A stretch of DNA of 64,000 nt from Phycisphaerae bacterium (GTDB lineage: Bacteria; Planctomycetota; Phycisphaerae; UBA1845; Fen-1342): the NCBI GenBank assembly GCA_017999985.1, contig JAGNKU010000006.1:54176-118175 (forward strand), given 5' to 3'. Under the pieces are notes generated by a model. It did no database searches. It had not been told where the DNA came from and saw only the letters and a list, made by a program, of their open reading frames with translations. Shown here one piece after another: positions 20,225 through 37,044 of this stretch. Position numbers and translations under genes: made by a program. Each line of letters begins with the position of its first letter. Position 1 is the first letter of the stretch.

Positions 20225-20254
20225 TAGACTAAGTACAAACTAATACGCTGTCAA
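20225..20254 (-). promoter_or_regulatory. Promoter and operator-like repeat of the fur-like gene
   Basis: On the minus strand TTGACA (20249-20254), 17-base spacer, TAGTCT (20226-20231). TAGACTAA (20225-20232) and CAAACTAA (20236-20243), read on the plus strand, overlap spacer and -10, as expected for autoregulation. The expected transcription start falls at or next to the ATG at 20218. Confidence 0.55.
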
Positions 20255-20424
20255 GGCCGCGGCTGCCGGATGCGGTGGAGATGGCGCAACCGGTCACGGC
20301 CATGGTAGCAGCCGACAGAGGGCGCCCGAATCTGCCGACAATCTAGTGTTGTCGGTCGCACCCGGCGTGGCGCCGTCTTTGGGGACCGCCGCGGCCACCT
20401 GGCACCGGACAAAGGATCGCGAGC

Positions 20425-22254
20425 GTGATCGGTATGGGACGCAAAACGCGGTGTGCCGTGGGCCGGTGGATCGGGGCCTGGGCGCTGGTGTTGATCGGCG
20501 GGTGCCCGCCGCCACCGGCCACAGCGCCCGACGCAGGTGGTGCCGACGTGGCGGCCGGTGACGAGGCGTTGATCGCGGATGAGTTGATCGTGATCGTGCG
20601 ACCAGGGGCGGATAATACAGAACTGGGCGCGCTGTACGACGGCGCCGGGGTCACGCTGCGCGATCGGCTGGCGCTGCTCTCGGCGGACCTGCTGCAAGTG
20701 GATCCGAATCAGCGTGCGGCGGCGGAGGCGACGCTCGGCGCCTCGCCGCTCGTGGAAAACGTGGTCGACAACCGGCGCGTGGCACTCGACGTCGTGCCCA
20801 GCGACACCGAGTACGCGCGGCAGTGGCACCTGGCGGCCATCGAAGCGCCGGCGGCCTGGAGCGTGACGCAAGGCAGTGCCGAGATCCTGGTTGCCGTGCT
20901 CGACACGGGGGTGGACGCGCAGCACCCGGATCTGGCGTCGAAGCTGGTGCCGGGCGGAAACACGTATGACGGCACGAGCGGGTGGCAGGATGAAGCGGGG
21001 CACGGCACAGCGGTCGCGGGCATTATCGGTGCGGCCGCGGACAACGCTGCCGGCGTAGCCTCCGTGGCGTGGGCGTGCCCGCTGATGCCGATTCGCGTGA
21101 CGGGCACGGATGGCCGCGCATCGACCTGGTCGCTCGTGGCCGGGATTGCGTTGGCATCCCAGGCGGGGGCGCGGGTCATCAACGTGTCGTTCCAGCCGGT
21201 GGGCGAATTTGACGAATTGGTGCTGCGGCAGGCGGAATTGGCGCGCGTGGCCGGTGCGCTGGTAGTGTTTCCGACGGGCAACAGTGGGGAGGAAAGCGCG
21301 CTGTCCGCGTCGGACGCGGCGCTGTTCGTGGGCGCGGTTGACGCGGGCGGCGCGCGGGCGGCGTTCTCGACGTACGGCGCGCTCGTGGACCTGGTCGCAC
21401 CCGGCGTGGGGATCTACACGACCCAGCGCGGCGGCGGGTATGCCGCGTGGACCGGGACATCGTTCGCGGCGCCGCTCGTGTCCGGAGTGGCGGCCCTAAT
21501 CTGGTCGGCGAACCCGGCGCTGCGGCCGGCCACGGTGGAGGGCATTCTGCTGGCGACGGCGACGGACCTGGGGGCGGAGGGCGACGATGCGCAATTCGGT
21601 GCCGGCCGGGTGAATGCCCGCGCGGCCGTGGCGCTGGCGCGGGCCACGCAGGAGCAGTCCGACGCGGCGCCGCCGGTGGTCACGATTCAGCAACCGGTCG
21701 CGGGCGCCACAGTCAGCGGTCCGACGGTTGTGGTGGCGCAGGCGGCGGATGACAGCGACCTGGCGGACGTGGCGTTGTGGCTGGACGGTCAGGCGCTGGC
21801 GACCGATGCGGTGCGCCCCTATGAATTCGTCATCAACGCGGGCAAGTACGCGCCCGGACAGCACGAGCTCGAAGTGATTGCGACCGATGTGTACGGGAAC
21901 GCGGGGGAGGCGCGCTGTGCGGTGCGATTTGCAGCGCCGGCGGATCGCAGCGGGCCGACGATCGAGCTGGTCAGCCCGCAGGACGGCAGCGTGGTTTCGG
22001 GTCTGATCACGATCATGGCCCGGGCGCGGGACGACCGCGCGCTCGCCCGGGCCGAGGTGCGGGTCGATGGGCGGCTCATCACCACGCTCGCGCTCGCGGC
22101 GACGCAGGCGGACGTGGCGTACAACTGGGATACGGGGGCGGCCGACGTCGCGGCGGGTGAGCACACGCTCGCGTTGCGGGTCGTGGACACTTCGGAGAAC
22201 GCCGCGAGCGCCTCGGTGCGTGTCACCGTGACCAAGTGGTCGGCGGGCAAGTAG
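20425..22254 (+). CDS. Subtilisin-like serine protease (S8), predicted lipoprotein with Ig-like domains
   Basis: 609 residues from GTG at 20425, preferred over the ATG at 20434 because AAAGGA (20411-20416) is better spaced for it. The signal peptide ends VLIGGC, a plausible lipobox. An N-terminal inhibitor/propeptide-like region (about 50-130) precedes the catalytic domain, with the complete triad D160 (VLDTGVDAQHPDL), H193 (GHGTAVAGIIGA) and S346 (GTSFAAPLVSGVAAL). Two Ig-like repeats follow (about 415-510 and 515-605), each with the PVAGATVSGP/SPQDGSVVSG type start. It is a secreted protease probably anchored in the outer membrane and may process surface or matrix proteins encoded nearby; that link is only positional. 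Confidence 0.92.
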   Translation: MIGMGRKTRCAVGRWIGAWALVLIGGCPPPPATAPDAGGADVAAGDEALIADELIVIVRPGADNTELGALYDGAGVTLRDRLALLSADLLQVDPNQRAAAEATLGASPLVENVVDNRRVALDVVPSDTEYARQWHLAAIEAPAAWSVTQGSAEILVAVLDTGVDAQHPDLASKLVPGGNTYDGTSGWQDEAGHGTAVAGIIGAAADNAAGVASVAWACPLMPIRVTGTDGRASTWSLVAGIALASQAGARVINVSFQPVGEFDELVLRQAELARVAGALVVFPTGNSGEESALSASDAALFVGAVDAGGARAAFSTYGALVDLVAPGVGIYTTQRGGGYAAWTGTSFAAPLVSGVAALIWSANPALRPATVEGILLATATDLGAEGDDAQFGAGRVNARAAVALARATQEQSDAAPPVVTIQQPVAGATVSGPTVVVAQAADDSDLADVALWLDGQALATDAVRPYEFVINAGKYAPGQHELEVIATDVYGNAGEARCAVRFAAPADRSGPTIELVSPQDGSVVSGLITIMARARDDRALARAEVRVDGRLITTLALAATQADVAYNWDTGAADVAAGEHTLALRVVDTSENAASASVRVTVTKWSAGK

Positions 22255-22482
22255 CACCGCAGGGCATCGGCCCGCACATTTCATCGGCCGAAGGGCGCCT
22301 GGTTGATGGGCTGTTCGGAAAGTCTGCGCTGGGCGTCTGGCAGTCGGAACCAGCGGCGAGCGCGCGCCCCGGGCTAACCGCGACACCCATCGAGATTCGC
22401 GGCCAATCAAGCGACGAGTCTAGGTTTCGCAATGGGCGTCCAACGCCGGACTTCCGCCACGGTTAACACGTCGCCCGCCGGC

Positions 22483-23670
22483 TCACGGCTGTGGCAGCGC
22501 CTGCTGCAACGTCGCGAAGTCGGCCAAGTCCACATCATCATCGACGTTGAAGTCCAACCGGCAGCACTCGTCGCAGCAGGGCAGATTGCCCGGACCTGCC
22601 ATGCAGGTGGCAAACCCCTCGAAATCTGCGAAGGTGAGAGCGCCATCGCCGTTGTAGTCACCCGGCGAGACCGCGACTACGGCCAGCCCCAGGGCTGGGG
22701 TAATAGGAGCGCCGGTCGCCGCCTCCGTCAGCCTCGTCTCCAGCGGCGGCATCGCCGCCACTACCGCTACCGCCCCGGCCGCCGGCACGGTGCTCGGCTG
22801 GAAGCGAAACGTCAGTTCTGCGGCCACGGCATCCGCGGCAGTGGCGCCACCATCCAGCAACACGATCGCGTAAACGAGTGTGCCGGCCGCGGCGTCCTCA
22901 TAGACCTCGACGGCCGCGTCCCAGGGTGACCCCACCCCGTCCCCCGGCAGAGCACCGACGAACGAGAGCACTTCCGGAGCAAACTCGATAATGGCTTGAA
23001 TGCCGTCGATTTCCTGCGCGAGCTCGGAGACCCACAGTTCGACGACGAACAGCTCCCCCGGCTCAACCCAGCACGCAGCGTCCGACAACTCCAGTGACAC
23101 GAGCCCCCAGTCCGCGGTGGGACCGATCTGGATCGTCGCGGACCCAAGCGTGCCAGTCACGTCTTGTCCGGCGCCCTCGCCCCAGACGCGCGTTTGCGTG
23201 ACCAAGCCGAAGCTCGGCAGGATCGTGATGTTCGTTGAGGGCGTGTTCGTCAGCGCGTGAAACCGAAAGGTCGTCACGAGCAGGCCTTCGGGAGTTGCAT
23301 AGGCGAGCGACACGAAGTTCCCGACCGCCTGGTAGAACGCGTTACCGTCGGCCCAAGTGTTATTGAGCCCGTCAGCAGACGAATCCGAGTAGAAACCGGA
23401 CATCAGCCACGCATATGGTCCGTTATTGACCAGGGGTTGCGCTTGATCCAGCGCGAGCGTTGCCGGATCCCACGCCAGGATAACGTCCATGGCGCGAACC
23501 GCCTGGTTCGTGCCATCATCCGAGACTGCGTAGAGACCCACCTCGACAAGGTCGCCAATTATCACCGTTGACGCCGTGGGGCGCAGCTCAAGGTTCACAT
23601 CCGCATAGGCCCAACCGGCGGGCAGGATGAGCGCGACAGCCAAAACGGTTATCCAAGGACGTGATGCCAT
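22483..23670 (-). CDS. Secreted protein with two cohesin-like domains and a C-terminal dockerin-like motif
   Basis: 395 residues. ATG at 23670 with GAGGAGGT five bases upstream; signal peptide ending GWAYA. Two beta-sandwich domains of cohesin type: about 25-185 (NLELRPTASTVIIGDLVEVG, AMDVILAWDPATLAL) and about 190-330 (VSLELSDAACWVEPGELFVV, GIQAIIEFAPEVLSFVG). The end carries two Ca-loop motifs, YNGDGALTFADFEGF and FNVDDDVDLADFATL, split by a CCDECC cluster; this is a dockerin-like pair with a Cys-rich insert. Such modules mediate extracellular protein-protein contacts. Cohesin identity is by fold-like pattern only. It is the last and smallest gene in the minus-strand run of giant exported proteins. 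Confidence 0.75.
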   Translation of the reverse strand: MASRPWITVLAVALILPAGWAYADVNLELRPTASTVIIGDLVEVGLYAVSDDGTNQAVRAMDVILAWDPATLALDQAQPLVNNGPYAWLMSGFYSDSSADGLNNTWADGNAFYQAVGNFVSLAYATPEGLLVTTFRFHALTNTPSTNITILPSFGLVTQTRVWGEGAGQDVTGTLGSATIQIGPTADWGLVSLELSDAACWVEPGELFVVELWVSELAQEIDGIQAIIEFAPEVLSFVGALPGDGVGSPWDAAVEVYEDAAAGTLVYAIVLLDGGATAADAVAAELTFRFQPSTVPAAGAVAVVAAMPPLETRLTEAATGAPITPALGLAVVAVSPGDYNGDGALTFADFEGFATCMAGPGNLPCCDECCRLDFNVDDDVDLADFATLQQALPQP

Positions 23671-24008
23671 AAAGACCTCCTCAGGGTGAGCTGCGCTTCT
23701 TAACCTCCGCGCTCCTGCACGCGGCTTGTTGCAGGCACGGATGATCGCGGCCCGGGCGATCGCCTATACTTTACCAAAACCGTGACGACGGGGCCAATAC
23801 CATTGTAGACGGCCACACGGGGCCCGGGCGCTTCCGCCGCACTCCGATAAACTTCGCCAAGACCACGCACCCGCCGGTGCTTTGTAGGACGGAAACTGTG
23901 CGTCCGGGGCACCGCGGGCGTGCGCGGCCCGACGAACCGAACCGACTCGCCGAACCGCGCACGTTTGATCCCGAAAGCGGTTTCTGGTCCGCATACAGTC
24001 GAGATCGT
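23671..24008. promoter_or_regulatory. Intergenic region with candidate promoter of the cohesin-like gene
   Basis: The minus strand carries AAAGTATAGG, with TATAGG at 23763-23768. The same A(G/A)AGTAT(A/G) context precedes the three larger genes upstream. No clear -35 is visible. Nothing else is recognised in this gap. Confidence 0.35.
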
Positions 24009-27000
24009 CTACTCCTGAATGGCTGGATGGCTGTCGTTATCCGTGGACTGCAGCAGCCGCTCCAGTCGTCGCAACTTCGTCTCAAACGCTGGCAACAGCG
24101 TCAGGTTATTCTGCTGCGCGAACAGCCGGATGTCGCGCACATCCACGAAACCGTCGCCATCGCGATCCGCGGCCGAGGCGTCCGCCACACCCAGCACCTC
24201 GGTGCTCACGCGCAAGCGGGCCGTAGGTCGGCTGATCTGTCCAATCTGCGTTACTTCGGCGAATCCCGGTTGCGGCGCCGGACCACAATCGTCCGGAGGA
24301 TCACTGATATCGGCGAAGTTCATCTGAATCAAAGTGAAGTCCGCACCGTTCTGCAGGCCGTCGCCAGTGGCATCGGCGAGTGAACCGAGATTGGGATCGA
24401 CCGGATCATTCCAGTAGATTGCCAATATCGCGAAATCGACGATGTCAACGAGATCGTCCTGCGGGACCCAGGGGGGATTCGAGAAGTCACCGGAAGTGAG
24501 CTGTGCGTTTCCAGTGAGTGTAACACTGGCGATGCAGCCGGTGCCGAAATCCAACGGCATGCGCCGCGCCAGCGTGTGACCCTCGTACACCTGGATCCAG
24601 TCCGCACCGGGAGTCAGGTCGGCCAGCAGGGCAGTGCCCTGGCCACCGGAGAAGCTCACCGGCACCACACGGGTCTGCGTTGTCCCCTCGCAATCGGTGA
24701 GCACGAACGTGACTTCACGCGTAACAGCGCCACTCAGACCCTGCACCGCCATTGTCACGTCAACGTGACTGGTCTCAACATATTCGCACGCGTCCGAATC
24801 CTCGTTGCACGTATCGGTCGTGCAGTCGTCACCATCGTCACAATTGTACGGACTGTGGGCGCAGACGTCATTCAACTCATCGCACGTGTCATCCGTGCAG
24901 AACAGGCCGTCGTTGCAGTTCGGCGGCGTGCCTGACTGGCAGCCGCTCGCCGGGTCACATGTCTCGGTCCCGTCGCACCACTGGCCGTTATCGCACACGA
25001 GGGGTGCTCCACCGACGCAGCTGCCGCCGCTGCACGCGTCACTGGTCGTGCACGCGTTACCGTCACTGCACGGGCCCATGTTGTTCGTGTACACGCAGCC
25101 CGTAGCCGGGTCGCACGTGTCATCAGTGCACACGTTGTTGTCGTTGCAGTCCAGCGGCGGTCCGGCGACACAACTGCCCTCGCTGCACGTGTCACTGGTC
25201 GTGCACGCGTTACCGTCACTGCACGGGCCCGTGTTGTTCGCGTACACGCAGCCCGAAGCCGGTTCGCACGAGTCATCCGTGCACACGTTGTTGTCGTTGC
25301 AGTCCAGCGGCGGTCCGGCGACACAACTGCCCTCGCTGCACGCGTCAGCGGTCGTGCACGCGTTATTATCATTGCACGGCGCCGTGTTGTTCGTGTGCAC
25401 GCAACCGACACCGACGACGCACGTGTCGTCGGTGCAGACGTTGCCGTCACTGCATGCCCCATTGTCAGGCGTATACACGCAGCTGTTTAAGACGCACGTA
25501 TCGATCGTGCAATCCAGGCCATCATCGCAGTCCGAGTTGTTCAGACAGCCAACACAGGTGTTGCCGTCTTCGTCACAGACCAGCGGTGCGGCGCAGGGAT
25601 CATCGCCATCGGTGCAAACACCACTCTGGCAGGTCTCCACACCATCACAGAAGTACACATTCGGACATGGCGTGTCGTCTGGTTCGTTCTCGTGCTGACA
25701 ACCCGCCGCGGTGTCACACGTGTCGGCCGTACAGGCATTACCGTCATCGCAACTGATCGGCGTGCCGGTACACGTGCCGGCGGCGCAGATGTCGTTCTCG
25801 GTACATGCGTTGTTGTCATTGCACGGGTCTGTGTTGTTCGTGTAGGCGCAACCCGAGGCCGGGTCGCACGTGTCGTCCGTGCACACGTTGTTGTCGTTGC
25901 AGTCCAGCGGCGGTCCACCGAGACAAGTCCCACCACTGCACGCGTCAGCGGTCGTGCACGCGTTACCGTCACTGCACGGGCCCGTGTTGTTCGTGTACAC
26001 GCAGCCCGAAGCCGGTTCGCACGAGTCATCCGTGCACACATTGTTGTCGTTGCAGTCCAGAGGCGGTCCACCGACACAAGTGCCACCACTGCACGCGTCA
26101 GCGGTCGTGCACGCGTTATTATCATCGCACGGCGCCGTGTTGTTCGTGTACACGCAGCCTATGGCCGGGTCGCACGTGTCATCTGTACAGATGTTATCAT
26201 CGTTGCAGACCAGCGGCGTAAAGACACATTCGCGGGACTCACTGTCGAAACTATCGGTCGTACAGGCGTTATCGTCATCGCACGGTGATATATCAATATC
26301 GCCGTTGTTCGTCGGAATGGTGGCTGGCGATACGGGTGCGCCGTGAATGGCCTCGGTTATGCGGTTCTGCAACGTTGGGAACGACGGCGGATAGTCGGGC
26401 AGGAACGTGATCACCGGCGTGCCGTCGTCGAGCGCCACGAATGTGAGCGTCGCCACAACAAACGGCCCAGCGCCGGGGCCGACGGAAGCTCCCGGTGCGA
26501 ACGCCGAGTAACAGAGGTCGCCGTTCTGGTTGTTCTCGACGATTTCCAGCCACGGGGCGCTCGGCACGATCCCGACCAGATAGAGGTTGTCAGTGTTGTA
26601 GTGCATCAAGGCCGTGACGCCATTGGCCGCAAAACTCAGATTACGAATCTGTAACTGAACGGTAATCTGCTCGCCCTGCATGACCTGCTGCGGCGCGTCC
26701 GGGACGAACAACACCAGCTCGCCAGACGGTTCGTTGAGGCCGCGGTAATCGACCAGCGCCGGATCGATTTCACCAGTCCCGCAATGCGCAATGACGTACG
26801 TGCTTTCCGGGTCGTTGGCCGGCGACACGAAGACGCCGTGCGCTCCTGCCGAGACGGCCTGCATTTTCAGGACGGCCACGCGTGACCACATCGGCTCCAC
26901 GCCGGTCGGGTCATTCGCGCAACCAACGCCGGGCAGGTAGGACCCACTCAGGTCATCGACCAGGCCGGTGGTGTTATTCACCGTGCCGGACGGGAAGGTG

Positions 27001-28202
27001 GAGAACAGGGTCGTGTGAAAGATGCCGTCCGTAAACGGCCAGATGTCATCATCGACGACCACCATCTGAGCCGGGTCGTAGGTGACATCCGCGCTGATCA
27101 TCGTGAGTCCCGTCGGGTGCAGCGTTTGGGCCCACATTTCGACATAGTATGTGCTGCCGGCAGCGAAGTTGGTCTCCGAAGTCGGGAGCGTGGTCGTCTC
27201 GTCCGGGCCGCCGCTGAAGGTTGTGCGTGCGACCAAGGCCACGATGGTCCCGGGAGAGCGGAGCATACCGAAGTTTTGAACGTTGTCCCCACCGCTCCAG
27301 GTGTTGGGGTGACCGAAGGTGCTCGAGGTGCCGTCGTTGTAGTCCGAGGTCACCGGGTCAACCTGCGGATTCGGGTCTTCTTCGAGCTTGAACACTTCAT
27401 TAGAACTCACGCCCGGGGCATGGTCGGGCATCCCCTCGCCACACGGTCCGAACTGGGTGATCCCCGATGCGTTCTTGATCGTGAGCTTCCAGTCGTTATT
27501 ACCGACGGAGAAGTTCCCGGGACCGTCACCTGCTTTATTGGTGACCGTAGTCGCATACGTGGTCTCCGGAGTGCGGTTCAACGGATCCTCCGGGTCACCG
27601 AGCAGCGTATTGATGTTGATCCACCAGTCGCCGACCGACGGGTCAAAGCTGGTGTCGGTGCTCAGGCCACCGTGCGCCGTGTCCGACTCGGCAAACGTGA
27701 TGATCGTCCCGGCACGCAGGTTCGACCATAGCGAATGGCTCGTCAACGTGATGGTACCGGCCGTTGCCGGTGAGGTTGCTTCGGTCCAATACAATTGCCA
27801 TCCCCGCATGTCCAAGTGGTCCTGCGTGACCACCAGCTCAAACCAGTTACCACCATTGCCCTTGACCCGACCGAAGAAGACATCGTCCTTGCACGGAGGC
27901 GTTCTCGGCGGAGAGCAGTACGTGCAGTCTCCGGGATGACTGGTGTCGCCATCGCAGTCCAACCATTTCGTCGAGCCTACGGCGTTGTACTCGTTGAGGA
28001 TCACGGGCACGTCTGCGCGCGGTCCACTATCATCCGCCGCGTCAGCGCCTGGTACGACCGTGGGCGCGAGCGCGGGGGCGGACTCCAGCGTGCTCATGGG
28101 CGCGGCTTGCTGTGACGCCCCGAGGTCGTGCATGCCCATCAGCGCACCGGTCGCGACCACCAGCGCCAACAATCTGCTCTTCCTCATAACCAAAGCGCTC
28201 AT
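24009..28202 (-). CDS. Large secreted Cys-rich protein with lamin-tail-like, cohesin-like, CTDC-repeat array and dockerin-like domains
   Basis: 1,397 residues. ATG at 28202 chosen for the AAAGGAG just upstream; the frame extends 14 codons further without support. A signal peptide is followed by a lamin-tail-like domain (about 60-255, VILNEYNAVGSTKW), two cohesin-like domains (about 318-478 and 490-634), then a long array of Dictyostelium-type Cys repeats (about 638-1140) built on CNDNNVCTDDSC and CSDGNACTTADAC, part of it as near-identical 153-base DNA repeats. The end holds a beta domain (1145-1235) and two dockerin/EF-like loops (ATGDGLQNGADF, DRDGDGFVDVRDI). The Cys spacing implies many disulfides, hence a rigid extracellular stalk. 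It is downstream of the two largest genes in the same direction. Function unknown. Confidence 0.8.
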   Translation of the reverse strand: MSALVMRKSRLLALVVATGALMGMHDLGASQQAAPMSTLESAPALAPTVVPGADAADDSGPRADVPVILNEYNAVGSTKWLDCDGDTSHPGDCTYCSPPRTPPCKDDVFFGRVKGNGGNWFELVVTQDHLDMRGWQLYWTEATSPATAGTITLTSHSLWSNLRAGTIITFAESDTAHGGLSTDTSFDPSVGDWWININTLLGDPEDPLNRTPETTYATTVTNKAGDGPGNFSVGNNDWKLTIKNASGITQFGPCGEGMPDHAPGVSSNEVFKLEEDPNPQVDPVTSDYNDGTSSTFGHPNTWSGGDNVQNFGMLRSPGTIVALVARTTFSGGPDETTTLPTSETNFAAGSTYYVEMWAQTLHPTGLTMISADVTYDPAQMVVVDDDIWPFTDGIFHTTLFSTFPSGTVNNTTGLVDDLSGSYLPGVGCANDPTGVEPMWSRVAVLKMQAVSAGAHGVFVSPANDPESTYVIAHCGTGEIDPALVDYRGLNEPSGELVLFVPDAPQQVMQGEQITVQLQIRNLSFAANGVTALMHYNTDNLYLVGIVPSAPWLEIVENNQNGDLCYSAFAPGASVGPGAGPFVVATLTFVALDDGTPVITFLPDYPPSFPTLQNRITEAIHGAPVSPATIPTNNGDIDISPCDDDNACTTDSFDSESRECVFTPLVCNDDNICTDDTCDPAIGCVYTNNTAPCDDNNACTTADACSGGTCVGGPPLDCNDNNVCTDDSCEPASGCVYTNNTGPCSDGNACTTADACSGGTCLGGPPLDCNDNNVCTDDTCDPASGCAYTNNTDPCNDNNACTENDICAAGTCTGTPISCDDGNACTADTCDTAAGCQHENEPDDTPCPNVYFCDGVETCQSGVCTDGDDPCAAPLVCDEDGNTCVGCLNNSDCDDGLDCTIDTCVLNSCVYTPDNGACSDGNVCTDDTCVVGVGCVHTNNTAPCNDNNACTTADACSEGSCVAGPPLDCNDNNVCTDDSCEPASGCVYANNTGPCSDGNACTTSDTCSEGSCVAGPPLDCNDNNVCTDDTCDPATGCVYTNNMGPCSDGNACTTSDACSGGSCVGGAPLVCDNGQWCDGTETCDPASGCQSGTPPNCNDGLFCTDDTCDELNDVCAHSPYNCDDGDDCTTDTCNEDSDACEYVETSHVDVTMAVQGLSGAVTREVTFVLTDCEGTTQTRVVPVSFSGGQGTALLADLTPGADWIQVYEGHTLARRMPLDFGTGCIASVTLTGNAQLTSGDFSNPPWVPQDDLVDIVDFAILAIYWNDPVDPNLGSLADATGDGLQNGADFTLIQMNFADISDPPDDCGPAPQPGFAEVTQIGQISRPTARLRVSTEVLGVADASAADRDGDGFVDVRDIRLFAQQNNLTLLPAFETKLRRLERLLQSTDNDSHPAIQE
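25068..26190 (-). repeat. 153-base repeats coding paired CTDC Cys-rich modules
   Basis: A 153-base unit (51 residues, two Cys modules) recurs almost unchanged; its GTGCACACGTTG or GTGCACACATTG start (plus strand) is at about 25126, 25279, 25879 and 26032. More diverged units lie between 25400 and 25860. The length is a multiple of three, so copy-number change keeps the frame. Confidence 0.8.
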
Positions 28203-28245
28203 AGTACTCTCTCCTTTGCCGCGGCGATGCCGCATCGGGCACACA

Positions 28246-28251
28246 ACTATA
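28246..28251 (-). promoter_or_regulatory. Candidate -10 element for the CTDC-array gene
   Basis: Minus-strand AGAGTATAGT, with TATAGT at 28246-28251, 44 bases before the start. It overlaps the hairpin region after the preceding gene. The AGAGTAT context is shared with the upstream genes. Confidence 0.35.
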
Positions 28252-28259
28252 CTCTGGCC

Positions 28260-28282
28260 CCGGGCGCGATGAACGCGCCCGG
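28260..28282 (-). terminator. GC-rich hairpin after the DNRLRE/metallophosphoesterase gene
   Basis: A perfect 9-base stem (28260-28268 with 28274-28282) around a 5-base loop, 21 bases after the stop at 28304. No T-run follows, so termination may be weak. Confidence 0.45.
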
Positions 28283-28303
28283 CCGGATCATGACTCAGCT
28301 CAT

Positions 28304-36841
<8,538 letters not shown>

Positions 36842-36912
36842 CACTGCCACTCCTTTGTTTACCCGGCAGCGAACCACGCCGACGACATCTCGCATCGCCG
36901 TCGTGGCTGGGC

Positions 36913-36918
36913 CTCATA
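36913..36918 (-). promoter_or_regulatory. Candidate -10 element for the DNRLRE/metallophosphoesterase gene
   Basis: Minus-strand AGAGTATGAG (TATGAG 36913-36918), 72 bases before the ATG. No clear -35 is seen. Called because the same AGAGTAT context recurs upstream of the genes starting at 28202 and 46743. Confidence 0.3.
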
Positions 36919-36975
36919 CTCTCTCCGACCCGCGGCCGCGGTGGCCGCAGGCCCCGGCGCAGTCTTCGGACGCGC

Positions 36976-37010
36976 CGCCCTCCGAACAAACCCGGGCGCG
37001 GCGGAGGGCG
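36976..37010 (-). terminator. Hairpin after the CotH giant gene
   Basis: A perfect 9-base stem (36976-36984 with 37002-37010) with a 17-base loop, 35 bases beyond the stop codon at 37045. No T-run, so it is a weak call. Confidence 0.35.
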
Positions 37011-37044
37011 CTGCGCCCCGGGAATATCCACTTGCTCTTCTCCG

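Noticed and set aside
20407..20413. GGACAAA before the subtilase gene, like half of the conserved leader dyad
   Set aside because: No TTTGTCC partner and no TTGCGA/TACSAT pair upstream; likely chance and part of the ribosome binding region.
24780..26290. Regularly spaced repeats considered as a CRISPR array
   Set aside because: The repeats are coding, of unequal length, with conserved Cys codons through the supposed spacers and a period divisible by three.
24752..26346. Several plus-strand Cys/Ser/His-rich frames opposite the CTDC array
   Set aside because: Antisense of TGC/GAC/GTG-rich Cys modules; no ribosome binding sites and no independent domain pattern.
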